From positions 248,001 through 312,000 of the forward strand of contig JASGIB010000001.1 of NCBI GenBank assembly GCA_047602125.1: 64,000 bases of DNA, given 5' to 3'. The notes beneath the pieces are model-generated. The model had not been told where the DNA came from. It saw only the letters and a program-made list of their open reading frames with translations, and searched no databases. Numbering within the stretch: the stretch's first letter is position 1; the number at the start of each line of letters is the position of its first letter. Origin of the DNA: Pseudoluteimonas sp047602125. Its GTDB lineage: Bacteria; Pseudomonadota; Gammaproteobacteria; Xanthomonadales; Xanthomonadaceae. Of this stretch, positions 44,356 through 52,039 are shown piece after piece. The translations under genes were made by a program, and so were the position numbers.

Positions 44356-45972
44356 ATGTTGCGTTACAACAATGCTGTGCTGCGGCTGGCTAAGCGCGCC
44401 GAAACACACGATCCGCAGCACATCATTGACTCGTTCGTGGACATCGGGCCGCTTTTCACGCTCTTATCGAATCCTGACAACCAAATAATTTTTGGTAGGC
44501 GTGGGACCGGAAAGACTCACGTTCTCGGATATCTTGCCAGTGAATTGCGTAAGGACGATATCGTCACTGTGCAGTTGGATATGCGAACGATCGGATCAAC
44601 CGGCGGCATATATTCCGACCCTAATATCCAATTAGGAGAACGAGCAACGCGCTTACTGGTTGACACGCTTATTGCAATTCATGATCAAGTCCTCACGCGC
44701 GTACTTGAGGACACAGAAACGCTGGACTTATCGCAGATCGGTCCGATCCTCGACGCTTTCGCCGAGACCTCCACGGAACTGACTGTTGAGGGCGGAATCG
44801 AGCAAGAATCAACATCCTCAGGATCATCCACCTCGTCTTCAAAGACTGGCGTCTCTTTCGTAGCTGGCCCTGCCCCCGCTATAACGGCCGATCTCGCGGA
44901 CAAGAGCGAAACAAGCACCGGTAATGTCAGCCGAGTGAAGCAATCTGGAGCCCAACGACTTCGCGTTCAATTTGGACCGTTAACCAGAAGGTTGCAGCAA
45001 CTCGTCGAGGCGCTTCCCGCTAAAAGCCTTTGGGTGATTCTTGACGAGTGGAGTGAAGTTCCGCTTGACTTGCAACCGTATCTAGCGGACTTCCTACGCC
45101 GCTGCGTAATCCCAGCGAAAGGTGTAACTGTGAAGATCGCAGCGATCGCGCAACGATCGAATTTTCGAATCGAAGACAGCTCTGTGGGGCACATCGGTAT
45201 GGAGATTGGGGCCGACGCAGCAGCGAGTCTCAGCCTTGACGAATTTCTCGTGTTTGATAACAACCCCGAGCAGGCGAAACAATTTTTTTCGGAACTTCTT
45301 TACCGACACATTTCCGCCCTGGCTAAATCGGACAATGACTTCGAACCGCCGAATTCAGCCGCGGCTCTGACGGGAGAACTGTTTACCCAAGTAACCGCGG
45401 TTGATGAGTTCGCGCGTGCTTCGGAAGGTGTGCCTCGAGACGCGATCAACATTATCGGTCTAGCGGCTCAGAAGTCTCCCAATGCGCCCATTTCAGTCCA
45501 GGATGTTCGCAGCGCAGCAAGGACGTGGTACACCCGCGCAAAACAACAAGCGATCGCCACAAAACCCGATGCTCAACGTCTCCTTAACTGGATCATTGAC
45601 GAAGTAATCAAGCACCGGCAGGCCCGAGCTTTTTTGCTTGAAGACGGAGTCAGAGACGAACTCATTGATTTTTTATACGACGCCCGAGTGCTCCATGTAA
45701 TTAGAGAGGGCGTGTCATCGCAAGACTATGCAGGGCGTAGATTTAATGTGTATGCGATCGACTATGGGTGTTATGTCGACTTAATCAACACGTCGCGCGC
45801 GCCTCAAGGGCTTTTTTCGGCAGGACTAGCTGAGGGCGATGGACAGGAAGTTTACGTGACTGTGCCGCAAACCGATTTTCGATCGATTAGACGTGCCATC
45901 TTGGATTTGGGGGAGTTCTATCGGCAATTGGCTGTTGGTGCAGAGGCGGGGACAGAAGCATCGCCGGCATGA
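44356..45972 (+). CDS. ORC/CDC6-like AAA ATPase, horizontally acquired
   Basis: A 538-aa P-loop ATPase. Walker A is GRRGTGKT at residues 47–54 and Walker B LWVILDEW at 225–232. Between them is an insert with a Ser/Thr-rich stretch at about 150–163. The C-terminal third (LLNWIIDEVIKHRQARAFLLEDG onward) looks like a winged-helix domain, as in ORC/Cdc6 ATPases. Its GC content and codon use are far lower than its surroundings, and it is the only gene behind tRNA-Leu, both signs of transfer. No nuclease or other effector domain is recognisable. Function is unknown; defence or replication control of a lost element are possibilities. A TCTTCG-AAC-CGAAGA inverted repeat lies just before the start. 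Confidence 0.85.
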   Translation: MLRYNNAVLRLAKRAETHDPQHIIDSFVDIGPLFTLLSNPDNQIIFGRRGTGKTHVLGYLASELRKDDIVTVQLDMRTIGSTGGIYSDPNIQLGERATRLLVDTLIAIHDQVLTRVLEDTETLDLSQIGPILDAFAETSTELTVEGGIEQESTSSGSSTSSSKTGVSFVAGPAPAITADLADKSETSTGNVSRVKQSGAQRLRVQFGPLTRRLQQLVEALPAKSLWVILDEWSEVPLDLQPYLADFLRRCVIPAKGVTVKIAAIAQRSNFRIEDSSVGHIGMEIGADAAASLSLDEFLVFDNNPEQAKQFFSELLYRHISALAKSDNDFEPPNSAAALTGELFTQVTAVDEFARASEGVPRDAINIIGLAAQKSPNAPISVQDVRSAARTWYTRAKQQAIATKPDAQRLLNWIIDEVIKHRQARAFLLEDGVRDELIDFLYDARVLHVIREGVSSQDYAGRRFNVYAIDYGCYVDLINTSRAPQGLFSAGLAEGDGQEVYVTVPQTDFRSIRRAILDLGEFYRQLAVGAEAGTEASPA

Positions 45973-45982
45973 GTACCAAAGT

Positions 45983-46777
45983 TTGGCTTATCTCGGCCAC
46001 ACGCAACCGGAGACATCGGCCATAGACACCCTCCTCCGCTCGCTGCAGGCGATCATCGACGACGCCGACCGGTTGCGTTCCGTCGATCCGGCGCAGTACG
46101 CCGAGTTCTGTCGGCTTTGGCACGCCGCCGAGCGCAAGGTCAAGGACGTCGTGTTCGACGACGACCGCGGCGTCCCCGGGCGCCAGTTCACCAGCCTCGA
46201 GCTCGAACGGCAGTGGGGCGCACAGTCCCTCGCCTTCATGGTCGACCTGCTGCCTTACATCCACGCCACCTTGCGCAAGCACTACCGGCGCAAGGACCAC
46301 CTGCGCGTGCTCGACATGGGCGCGGCCTCCTGCTTCGGCACCGGCCTGCTCGCCGCCATCCATTCCGACCATTTCGTCTATTCGCGGATGAGCATCGAGG
46401 CGATCGATTACCAGCCGGCGTTCGAACGCTGGGTGCGTTTCGTCCAGCCCGACATCGAATACCGTGTCGCCGACCTGTTCGACCAGCCGGCGAAGCAATG
46501 GGACCTCGTCGTCTGCAGCCACATGGTCGAACACGTGCCCAACCCGCGCGATTACATCGACCGGATCGTACATACCTGCCGCGGCTTCGCCTTCGTCTAC
46601 AGCCCCTACGCCGAGAACCCGCGCATCCCGGGCCACGAAAGCACCATCGACGAATCCACCTACGCCGGGCTGGATTGCGAACTGCACAAGTTCCACAGCA
46701 TGGCCTGGCACGCGGACAAGCCGCAGGACCAGTGCGTGCTCGCGGTCATCGACTGCCGGGAAAAACCCACGGCTTGA
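45983..46777 (+). CDS. Class I SAM-dependent methyltransferase, start uncertain
   Basis: A protein of about 264 aa with a Rossmann-type SAM-binding core: HLRVLDMGAASCFGTGLLAA, IEAIDYQPAFERW, VADLFDQ, and WDLVVCSHMVEHVPNPRDYIDRIV, as in Methyltransf_11-like enzymes. The substrate is unknown. The frame stays open to 45893, but those codons overlap the ATPase gene and look foreign. The first in-frame alternative behind the ATPase stop is TTG at 45983, with no clear ribosome site. High-GC sequence resumes only near 46000, so the native start was probably lost when the ATPase block was inserted. A hairpin at 46839–46866 ends the gene. Confidence 0.75.
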   Translation: MAYLGHTQPETSAIDTLLRSLQAIIDDADRLRSVDPAQYAEFCRLWHAAERKVKDVVFDDDRGVPGRQFTSLELERQWGAQSLAFMVDLLPYIHATLRKHYRRKDHLRVLDMGAASCFGTGLLAAIHSDHFVYSRMSIEAIDYQPAFERWVRFVQPDIEYRVADLFDQPAKQWDLVVCSHMVEHVPNPRDYIDRIVHTCRGFAFVYSPYAENPRIPGHESTIDESTYAGLDCELHKFHSMAWHADKPQDQCVLAVIDCREKPTA

Positions 46778-46838
46778 CCGCGCGGATCCGGGCGCATGCA
46801 CATCTCCCCTGCCCGACCCGGTCATCCGGTTCGCCAAG

Positions 46839-46866
46839 CGCGGTCAGGAAGGGTTCCTGCCCCGCG
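46839..46866 (+). terminator. Hairpin downstream of the methyltransferase gene
   Basis: CGCGG-T-CAGGAA-GGG-TTCCTG-CC-CCGCG forms an 11-bp interrupted stem, followed by TTTAG. It lies between the methyltransferase stop and the DUF1579-like gene. Confidence 0.5.
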
Positions 46867-46903
46867 TTTAGCCTTCCACGATCCGTCACGACGAGGGAGC
46901 CGC

Positions 46904-47467
46904 ATGGAACTCCGAAGAATCCGCGCGGGCCTCGTGTTCGTGGCGCTTTGCTGCCCGATCCGGACAACGCCCGCGCAGGCCGCGGCGCCATCGCCCGCGG
47001 CGTCCACCCCGCCGTGCCGGGCGACGGAAGTCTCGCGCAACCTCGACTTCTGGATCGGGGACTGGGACGTTTATGCGGACGGACAACTGGCCGGGCGCGA
47101 CCAGGTGGAGCGCCTGCTGGACGGTTGCGCGGTCGTCGAACGCTGGCGCGATACCGCCGGGGACGAAGGCATGAGCCTGTTCGCCTACGACGCGCGCCGC
47201 GACTTGTGGACCCAGACCTGGGTGACCGCGAGGACGGACTTCCCCGGTGGCCTCAAGTCCAAGGTGCTGCGCGCGCATACGCCCACGAGCACGACCTTCC
47301 AGGGAGAACTCGAGACCCGGGCCGGCGTCGTGTTCTACGACCGCACGATCCTGACGGCGCAGGCAGACGGACATGTCCGCCAGCAGATCCAGACCTCGCG
47401 GGACGGGGTCGAATGGAAGACCGGGTTCGACGCGATCTACGTCGCGCACGGCAGCCAGCCGCAATGA
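46904..47467 (+). CDS. Exported DUF1579-like protein
   Basis: A 187-aa protein with a signal peptide ending near TTPAQA. The mature start LDFWIGDWDVY and the later DLWTQTWV and GVVFYDRTILT are typical of small DUF1579-type lipocalin-like domains. Function is unknown. The start has GAGGGAG six bases upstream. Confidence 0.78.
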   Translation: MELRRIRAGLVFVALCCPIRTTPAQAAAPSPAASTPPCRATEVSRNLDFWIGDWDVYADGQLAGRDQVERLLDGCAVVERWRDTAGDEGMSLFAYDARRDLWTQTWVTARTDFPGGLKSKVLRAHTPTSTTFQGELETRAGVVFYDRTILTAQADGHVRQQIQTSRDGVEWKTGFDAIYVAHGSQPQ

Positions 47468-47667
47468 AACGGCGCGCCGGGAAACAAAGGCCCTGCAAGG
47501 CCAAAGGCCCAGTCGTGCGGGTCGCCCCGCGCGGCTGAGCCTTTGTTGCCGAAGCGATTGCGTTCTTCTCGTCGTCGACGTGGAAATCTTCGACTCGTCG
47601 ATCGCTTTTTCTTCGACGATTCGACCTTACGCCCGGCCCCGTTAGGCTTTCGCTAAGCACCACGCAT

Positions 47668-48168
47668 TCAGCGCGACCGTTCGTCGGCTGGGCTCCGGGG
47701 AGTCGACCACGGCCACCAGCCGACGCCATCGCGGGCGTAACGGTCCGCCGCGCGTTCGAAGCGATTGCGCACGCTGACGCCGCCGCAGGCCAGGTACAAC
47801 GGCAGGAACAGCGGCCCCAGCGCCATGTACTGGTAGACGTGCGCGCGCTCGTGGTCGGCGAGGACGATCGGCGGCTCGTCGCCATGGCCCGCGCGCTGCG
47901 CATAGGTGACGCATTGCGTGTCCAGCGAATCGCCGGTGTGCAGGATGCAGTTGCCGAGCGTGAGTGCGCCGCCCGGGCCCCAGGGCCAGCGGTGGAACAC
48001 CACGGCGAGGTCGCGCGGGCGCAAGTGCGCATGCGCGCCGAACGCGACGCCGATCGTTCCGGCGATGAGACCCAGCGCGGTGTTCGGCGCCGCCCACAGC
48101 ATGCCGAGCGATTGCAGCGCGCGGCGCAACCAGGGATTCAGGCGCCTTCCTCCGGCATCAGCAGCCAC
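47668..48168 (-). CDS. Small membrane protein with HExxH motif
   Basis: A 166-aa protein with hydrophobic segments around APNTALGLIAGTIGVAF and GPLFLPLYLACGG. Between them is DHERAHVYQYM, which contains HERAH, matching the HExxH zinc-protease consensus. I do not recognise a named family, and catalytic activity is not shown. The start at 48168 lies inside the PspC-like gene (31-base overlap). A start further in, behind the GGAGGAAGG at the end of that gene, is possible but would need a TTG or CTG codon. Confidence 0.7.
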   Translation of the reverse strand: MAADAGGRRLNPWLRRALQSLGMLWAAPNTALGLIAGTIGVAFGAHAHLRPRDLAVVFHRWPWGPGGALTLGNCILHTGDSLDTQCVTYAQRAGHGDEPPIVLADHERAHVYQYMALGPLFLPLYLACGGVSVRNRFERAADRYARDGVGWWPWSTPRSPADERSR

Positions 48169-48338
48169 AGGATCAGGTAGACGAGGATGCCTGGGAACGC
48201 GGCGGATGCGACCGATACCACGACGTACACGATGCGCAGCAGTGTCGAATTCCAGCCGCAGCGCGCGGCAATGCCGCCCACCACGCCGGCGAGCATGCGG
48301 TCATCGCGCGAACGCGAAAGCGTGCGCGGCGCGTTCAT
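48138..48338 (-). CDS. PspC-domain protein
   Basis: A 66-aa small inner-membrane protein with the PspC motif DRMLAGVVGGIAARCGWNSTLLRIVYVVVSV and a single long hydrophobic hairpin region. PspC proteins sense membrane stress with PspB in enterics; no psp operon is present here, so its role is unclear. It starts in the phaC stop region and is followed by the HExxH gene. Confidence 0.9.
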   Translation of the reverse strand: MNAPRTLSRSRDDRMLAGVVGGIAARCGWNSTLLRIVYVVVSVASAAFPGILVYLILWLLMPEEGA

Positions 48339-49399
48339 CTCGCGCCGAGCCAGTCGTGGATGGTCTGCGGCACTTCATGCTGCGCCCGGCCGGACACGTA
48401 GATGCCGATGTGGCCGCCGCGGAACGAGAGTTCGGTGTAGTCCTCGGTGCCGACCAGTTCCTTGAGCGCCTTCGACGCCGCCGGCGGGACGAGGTGGTCC
48501 TGCTCGGCGAAGATGTTGAGCACCGGCATCTCGACGAGGCCGAGGTGCACTTCGCGCCCGCCGATGTCGATCCCGCCCTTGACGAAGCCGTTGCCCTGGT
48601 AGAACTGCTTGAGGAACTGGCGGAACGCCTCGCCGGCCTGGTCTGGCGAATCGAAGATCCACTTCTCCATGCGCAGGAAATCCTCGAGCGCCTTCCTGTC
48701 GTCGAGGATGTCGACCAGCCCGACGTATTTCTGCAGGTTCAGGCGGAACGGCTTCAGCATCAGGTAGCAGTAATTCATCAGGTCCGCGGGCACGTTGCCG
48801 AGCGTGTCCACGAACAGATCCACGTCCAGCGACTGCACCCAGTTCGAGAGCATGTTGTCGGCGGTGTGGAAATCCACCGGCGTGACCATGGTGACGAGGT
48901 TGCGCACCTTGTCCGGGTTGAGCGAGGCATAGCACAGCGAGAACGCGCCGCCCTGGCAGATGCCGAGCAGGTTGACCGCGTCCAGGCCGAAGCGCTGGCG
49001 CATATGATCCACCGCGCCGCCGAGGAATCGCTGAATGTAATCCTCGAGCATGAGGAAGCGGTCGGAACGATCCGGGTAACCCCAGTCGAGCACGTACACG
49101 TCCTGGCCGCGCGCGAGCAGGCCCTTGACCAGCGAACGGTCGGCCTGCAGGTCGACCATGTACGGGCGGTTCACCAGCGCGTAGGCGATCAGCAGCGGCA
49201 CTTCCGCGGTCGGCTTTCCGTCGCCAACGAAGCGGTACAGCACCACCTTGCCGTCGCGCCACACTTCCTCGCGCTTGGTCGCGCCGTAGTCGAAGTTTTC
49301 GACTTCGCGCAGGGTATCGAGGCCGGCGGCGAGCTTGGCCTGCGCCTGCATCGCCTCGTCGGCGAGGGATTGCGGGGTGAAATCCAGCGGCCCGTTCAT
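48335..49399 (-). CDS. phaC: Class III poly(R)-hydroxyalkanoate synthase subunit PhaC
   Basis: The catalytic subunit, 354 aa, polymerises 3-hydroxyacyl-CoA into storage polyester. It has the lipase-like box GICQGG with the nucleophile Cys148, an Asp in FAEQDHLVPP and His in FRGGHIGIYV. The short length and neighbouring phaE identify class III. It overlaps phaE and the PspC gene by four bases each. Confidence 0.95.
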   Translation of the reverse strand: MNGPLDFTPQSLADEAMQAQAKLAAGLDTLREVENFDYGATKREEVWRDGKVVLYRFVGDGKPTAEVPLLIAYALVNRPYMVDLQADRSLVKGLLARGQDVYVLDWGYPDRSDRFLMLEDYIQRFLGGAVDHMRQRFGLDAVNLLGICQGGAFSLCYASLNPDKVRNLVTMVTPVDFHTADNMLSNWVQSLDVDLFVDTLGNVPADLMNYCYLMLKPFRLNLQKYVGLVDILDDRKALEDFLRMEKWIFDSPDQAGEAFRQFLKQFYQGNGFVKGGIDIGGREVHLGLVEMPVLNIFAEQDHLVPPAASKALKELVGTEDYTELSFRGGHIGIYVSGRAQHEVPQTIHDWLGAR

Positions 49400-50502
49400 C
49401 GCTTGCCTCCCTTCCCGGGTATCGTCGGCGGCGCGATGTCCGCGAACGCATTGCGAACCGGCGGTTTCTTCGAAACGGCCTGCTTCGAAACGGACTTCTT
49501 CGCCGCGACACTGCGCGCAGCCGCCTTCTTCTTCGCCGCCGGTTTCGCTGGCGACTTCTCCGGTTTCGGCGCGGGCCTGGCGGATTCGCGCTTCGGCTCG
49601 CGCTTCGGCTCGCGCTTCGGCTCGCGCTTCGGTTCGGGCTGCGCGTCGCGCATGCGCCGCAGCGCGCGCTCGAGTTCGGCGATCTTGCGGTGCGCGGCAT
49701 CGACCTCGGTGCGCGTGGGCATGCCGAACATCGCGCCGGCCCGCTCGACTTCCCCCTGCACGCCGGAACGCAGGCGCATCTGCGCATTGACCAGCGCGCC
49801 ATAGGCATCGCGGAATTCCGGCGACAGGGCGATGTCGGCGTAGGCTTCTTCCGCGGCGTCGATCCACAGGTCGAACAGCGCGCGCCCGGACTTGAGCTGG
49901 CGGCCCGGTTCCTCGCAGGCGGCCAGCTTGGATTCGAACAATTCGTAGGCGCGCTGCAACGACTTCAGCATCAGCGCGTTGTAGGCGGCTTCGCGCTGCT
50001 GCAGTTCGACCTGCGCCTGCGCCAGCGCCTGCAGCCGCTCCTGGTGCTCGCGGCCGAGGCCGAAGGCCGGCATGCCGAGCCAGCTTCCGGTTTCTCGGCG
50101 CATGGCGTCGAGCCAGGGCGAAGCGTCTTCCATCCATTGCTCCAGCCCGCGCGCGCCGTTGCCGCGCATGGCCCGGAACATCTCGGGGAACGGGTTCTCG
50201 CCGCTGGCGCCGAGCGCGCGCTTCCATTCGGCGGCGATGTCGGCCGCACCCGCGTCCTGCCCGGCGAACTGCGCGGCCAGCTGCTGCATCTGGCCATACC
50301 AGTCGCGGGCCTGGCGGTTGAAGCGTTCGACCGCGTCGTTGGCTTCCGTGCGGCCGCCGTGCGCGAGCCGGCTCCACCAGTCCACGGCGTCCTTCCAGTC
50401 CGGCATGCCGGAGGGCGCGGCCGGCGCGCCCGCGCGGAGGGCTTCGCCCCATGCGGTCCAGTACTGGCGGGCCAGCGATTCGAAATCCGTTGCAGCGACC
50501 AT
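49396..50502 (-). CDS. phaE: Class III PHA synthase subunit PhaE
   Basis: The required partner of class III PhaC, 368 aa, mostly alpha-helical, with the family stretch ARDWYGQMQQL and RSGRALFDLWIDAAEEAY-like region near residue 225. After residue ~290 the tail is basic: four KREP units encoded by a 12-bp tandem repeat (about 49587–49638), followed by a Lys/Ala-rich stretch (PAKPAAKKKAAARS). The tail resembles phasin-type or histone-H1-like DNA-binding tails. ATGA overlap with phaC. Confidence 0.9.
   Translation of the reverse strand: MVAATDFESLARQYWTAWGEALRAGAPAAPSGMPDWKDAVDWWSRLAHGGRTEANDAVERFNRQARDWYGQMQQLAAQFAGQDAGAADIAAEWKRALGASGENPFPEMFRAMRGNGARGLEQWMEDASPWLDAMRRETGSWLGMPAFGLGREHQERLQALAQAQVELQQREAAYNALMLKSLQRAYELFESKLAACEEPGRQLKSGRALFDLWIDAAEEAYADIALSPEFRDAYGALVNAQMRLRSGVQGEVERAGAMFGMPTRTEVDAAHRKIAELERALRRMRDAQPEPKREPKREPKREPKRESARPAPKPEKSPAKPAAKKKAAARSVAAKKSVSKQAVSKKPPVRNAFADIAPPTIPGKGGKR
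49587..49638. repeat. 12-bp tandem repeats inside phaE
   Basis: About four copies of CGCGCTTCGGCT in direct order encode KREPKREPKREP on the minus strand within the C-terminal tail of PhaE. Copy number is likely to vary between strains. Confidence 0.8.
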
Positions 50503-50568
50503 GTTTCCTCCCGTGTCGTGGCCATGCTAGCGCCAGAGCCATGGCATCGCCATGACGCGGGCAGGCGC

Positions 50569-51186
50569 TCAGGGCTTGGGAATGCGGATGGTCTTGCTGA
50601 TCATCAACGAGCCGGACACCGCGTAGACCAGCACCAGCGGATGCAGCAGCCATGGGCCGAGCTTGAACGCGCCGAACCACGATTCCGGGCCGAGGCGCCC
50701 GGTCACGGCCGCGACCGCGAGCAGGCCCACGATCAGCACGCTGGTCGGGATCGGCGTGCCCTCGAAATACTTCACCTTGTCGCCGCCGTCGGACAGGGTT
50801 TCGGCCGTGACGTTGTAGCGCGCGAGCCGGCTGACGCCACAGCCCACGAACCAGCTCAGCACCACCCAGTCCCATCCGCCCTGCAGGCCGCAGGCGTAGC
50901 CCAGCGCCGCCGGCGCCACGCCGAAGCTGATCACGTCGGCGAGCGAATCGAGTTCCCGCCCCAGCGTGGAGGCGACCTTGCGCCAGCGCGCGATGCGGCC
51001 ATCGAGCGCGTCGAACACGAACGCCAGCGGAATCAGCGCCATGCCCCAGAGCAGGTCGCGGACCACGCCTTCCTGCAGGAAACGCATCGCCGCGAAGATC
51101 GCGCCGGTGCCGCAGAACGCATTCGCCAGCGTGAACCAGTCGGCGAGGTGGAAATCGCGTAGCATGCTGAAATGGCGTTGCTTCAT
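50569..51186 (-). CDS. pssA: CDP-diacylglycerol–serine O-phosphatidyltransferase (CDP-alcohol phosphatidyltransferase)
   Basis: A 205-aa inner-membrane enzyme with the CDP-alcohol phosphatidyltransferase signature DALDGRIARWRKVASTLGRELDSLAD, which has the DGxxAR-x8-GxxxDxxxD pattern for metal and CMP binding. Length and membrane topology fit the type II phosphatidylserine synthases of Gram-negative and Gram-positive bacteria. The start at 51186 is chosen for MKQRHFSMLRDF. It is divergent from the 3-hydroxybutyrate dehydrogenase gene. Confidence 0.88.
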   Translation of the reverse strand: MKQRHFSMLRDFHLADWFTLANAFCGTGAIFAAMRFLQEGVVRDLLWGMALIPLAFVFDALDGRIARWRKVASTLGRELDSLADVISFGVAPAALGYACGLQGGWDWVVLSWFVGCGVSRLARYNVTAETLSDGGDKVKYFEGTPIPTSVLIVGLLAVAAVTGRLGPESWFGAFKLGPWLLHPLVLVYAVSGSLMISKTIRIPKP

Positions 51187-51274
51187 CGGTCGATCCCGGG
51201 CAGCCCGGCCGACAGCCTGCCAAATTCCCCGTGAAGCCGGCAAACTGTGGTTTCTCCACCGCGCCAGAACCGAC

Positions 51275-52039
51275 ATGACCCCACGCTGCATCCTGATCAC
51301 CGGCGCCGGCAGCGGCATCGGCGCCGGCATCTCCGCCGAACTCGCGGCCGCCGGCCACCACCTCGTCGTCACCGACGTGAACCGCGATGCGGCGGAAACC
51401 GTCGCCGGCGAAATCCGTGCGAATGGCGGCTCGGCCGAAGCGCTGGCCCTGGACGTCACCTCGGACGACAGCGTCGCCTCCGCCCTGGCCGCATCGTCGC
51501 GCCCGGTCGACGTGCTGGTGAACAACGCCGGGCTGCAGCATGTCGCGCCGCTGGAGGAATTCCCGATCGCGAAATGGGATTTCCTCGTGCAGGTCATGCT
51601 GGTCGGCGTCGCCCGGCTGACGCGCGCGGTGTTGCCCGGCATGCGCGAACGCGGCTTCGGCCGCATCGTCAACATCGGCTCGATCCATTCGCTGGTCGCC
51701 TCGCCCTACAAGAGCGCCTACGTCGCGGCCAAGCACGGTCTGCTCGGCTTCTCCAAGGTGATCGCGCTGGAAACCGCGGATACCGACATCACCATCAACA
51801 CGATCTGCCCGACCTACGTGAAGACGCCGCTGGTGGACAAGCAGATCGCCGACCAGGCGCGCACGCGCGGCATCCCCGAATCGCAGGTGGTGGGCGAAGT
51901 GATGTTGAAACCGATGCCGAAGGGCGTGTTCATCACCTTCGAGGAACTCGCCGGCATCGCCGCATTCCTCATTTCGCCCGCCGCGCGCAACATCACCGGC
52001 CACAGCATCGACGTTGACGGCGGCTGGACCGTGCAATGA
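51275..52039 (+). CDS. 3-hydroxybutyrate dehydrogenase
   Basis: A 254-aa short-chain dehydrogenase. NAD-binding GAGSGIGAGI is at the N-terminus, NNAG in the middle, and the catalytic SIHSL...YKSAYVAAKHG with Tyr and Lys. The TYVKTPLVDKQI segment with its PLV loop is typical of D-3-hydroxybutyrate dehydrogenases, which oxidise PHB degradation products to acetoacetate. Position near phaC-phaE fits storage-polymer turnover. ATGA overlap with the next gene. Confidence 0.9.
   Translation: MTPRCILITGAGSGIGAGISAELAAAGHHLVVTDVNRDAAETVAGEIRANGGSAEALALDVTSDDSVASALAASSRPVDVLVNNAGLQHVAPLEEFPIAKWDFLVQVMLVGVARLTRAVLPGMRERGFGRIVNIGSIHSLVASPYKSAYVAAKHGLLGFSKVIALETADTDITINTICPTYVKTPLVDKQIADQARTRGIPESQVVGEVMLKPMPKGVFITFEELAGIAAFLISPAARNITGHSIDVDGGWTVQ

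Noticed and set aside
45955..45985. Direct repeat of the tRNA-Leu 3' end as right attachment site of the ATPase island
   Set aside because: Only a short CCGGCA match is found; the longer T-arm sequence is not repeated, so no att site can be claimed.
47470..47667. Short plus-strand frame behind the DUF1579-like gene
   Set aside because: Arg-rich and without a ribosome site or recognisable family; treated as non-coding.
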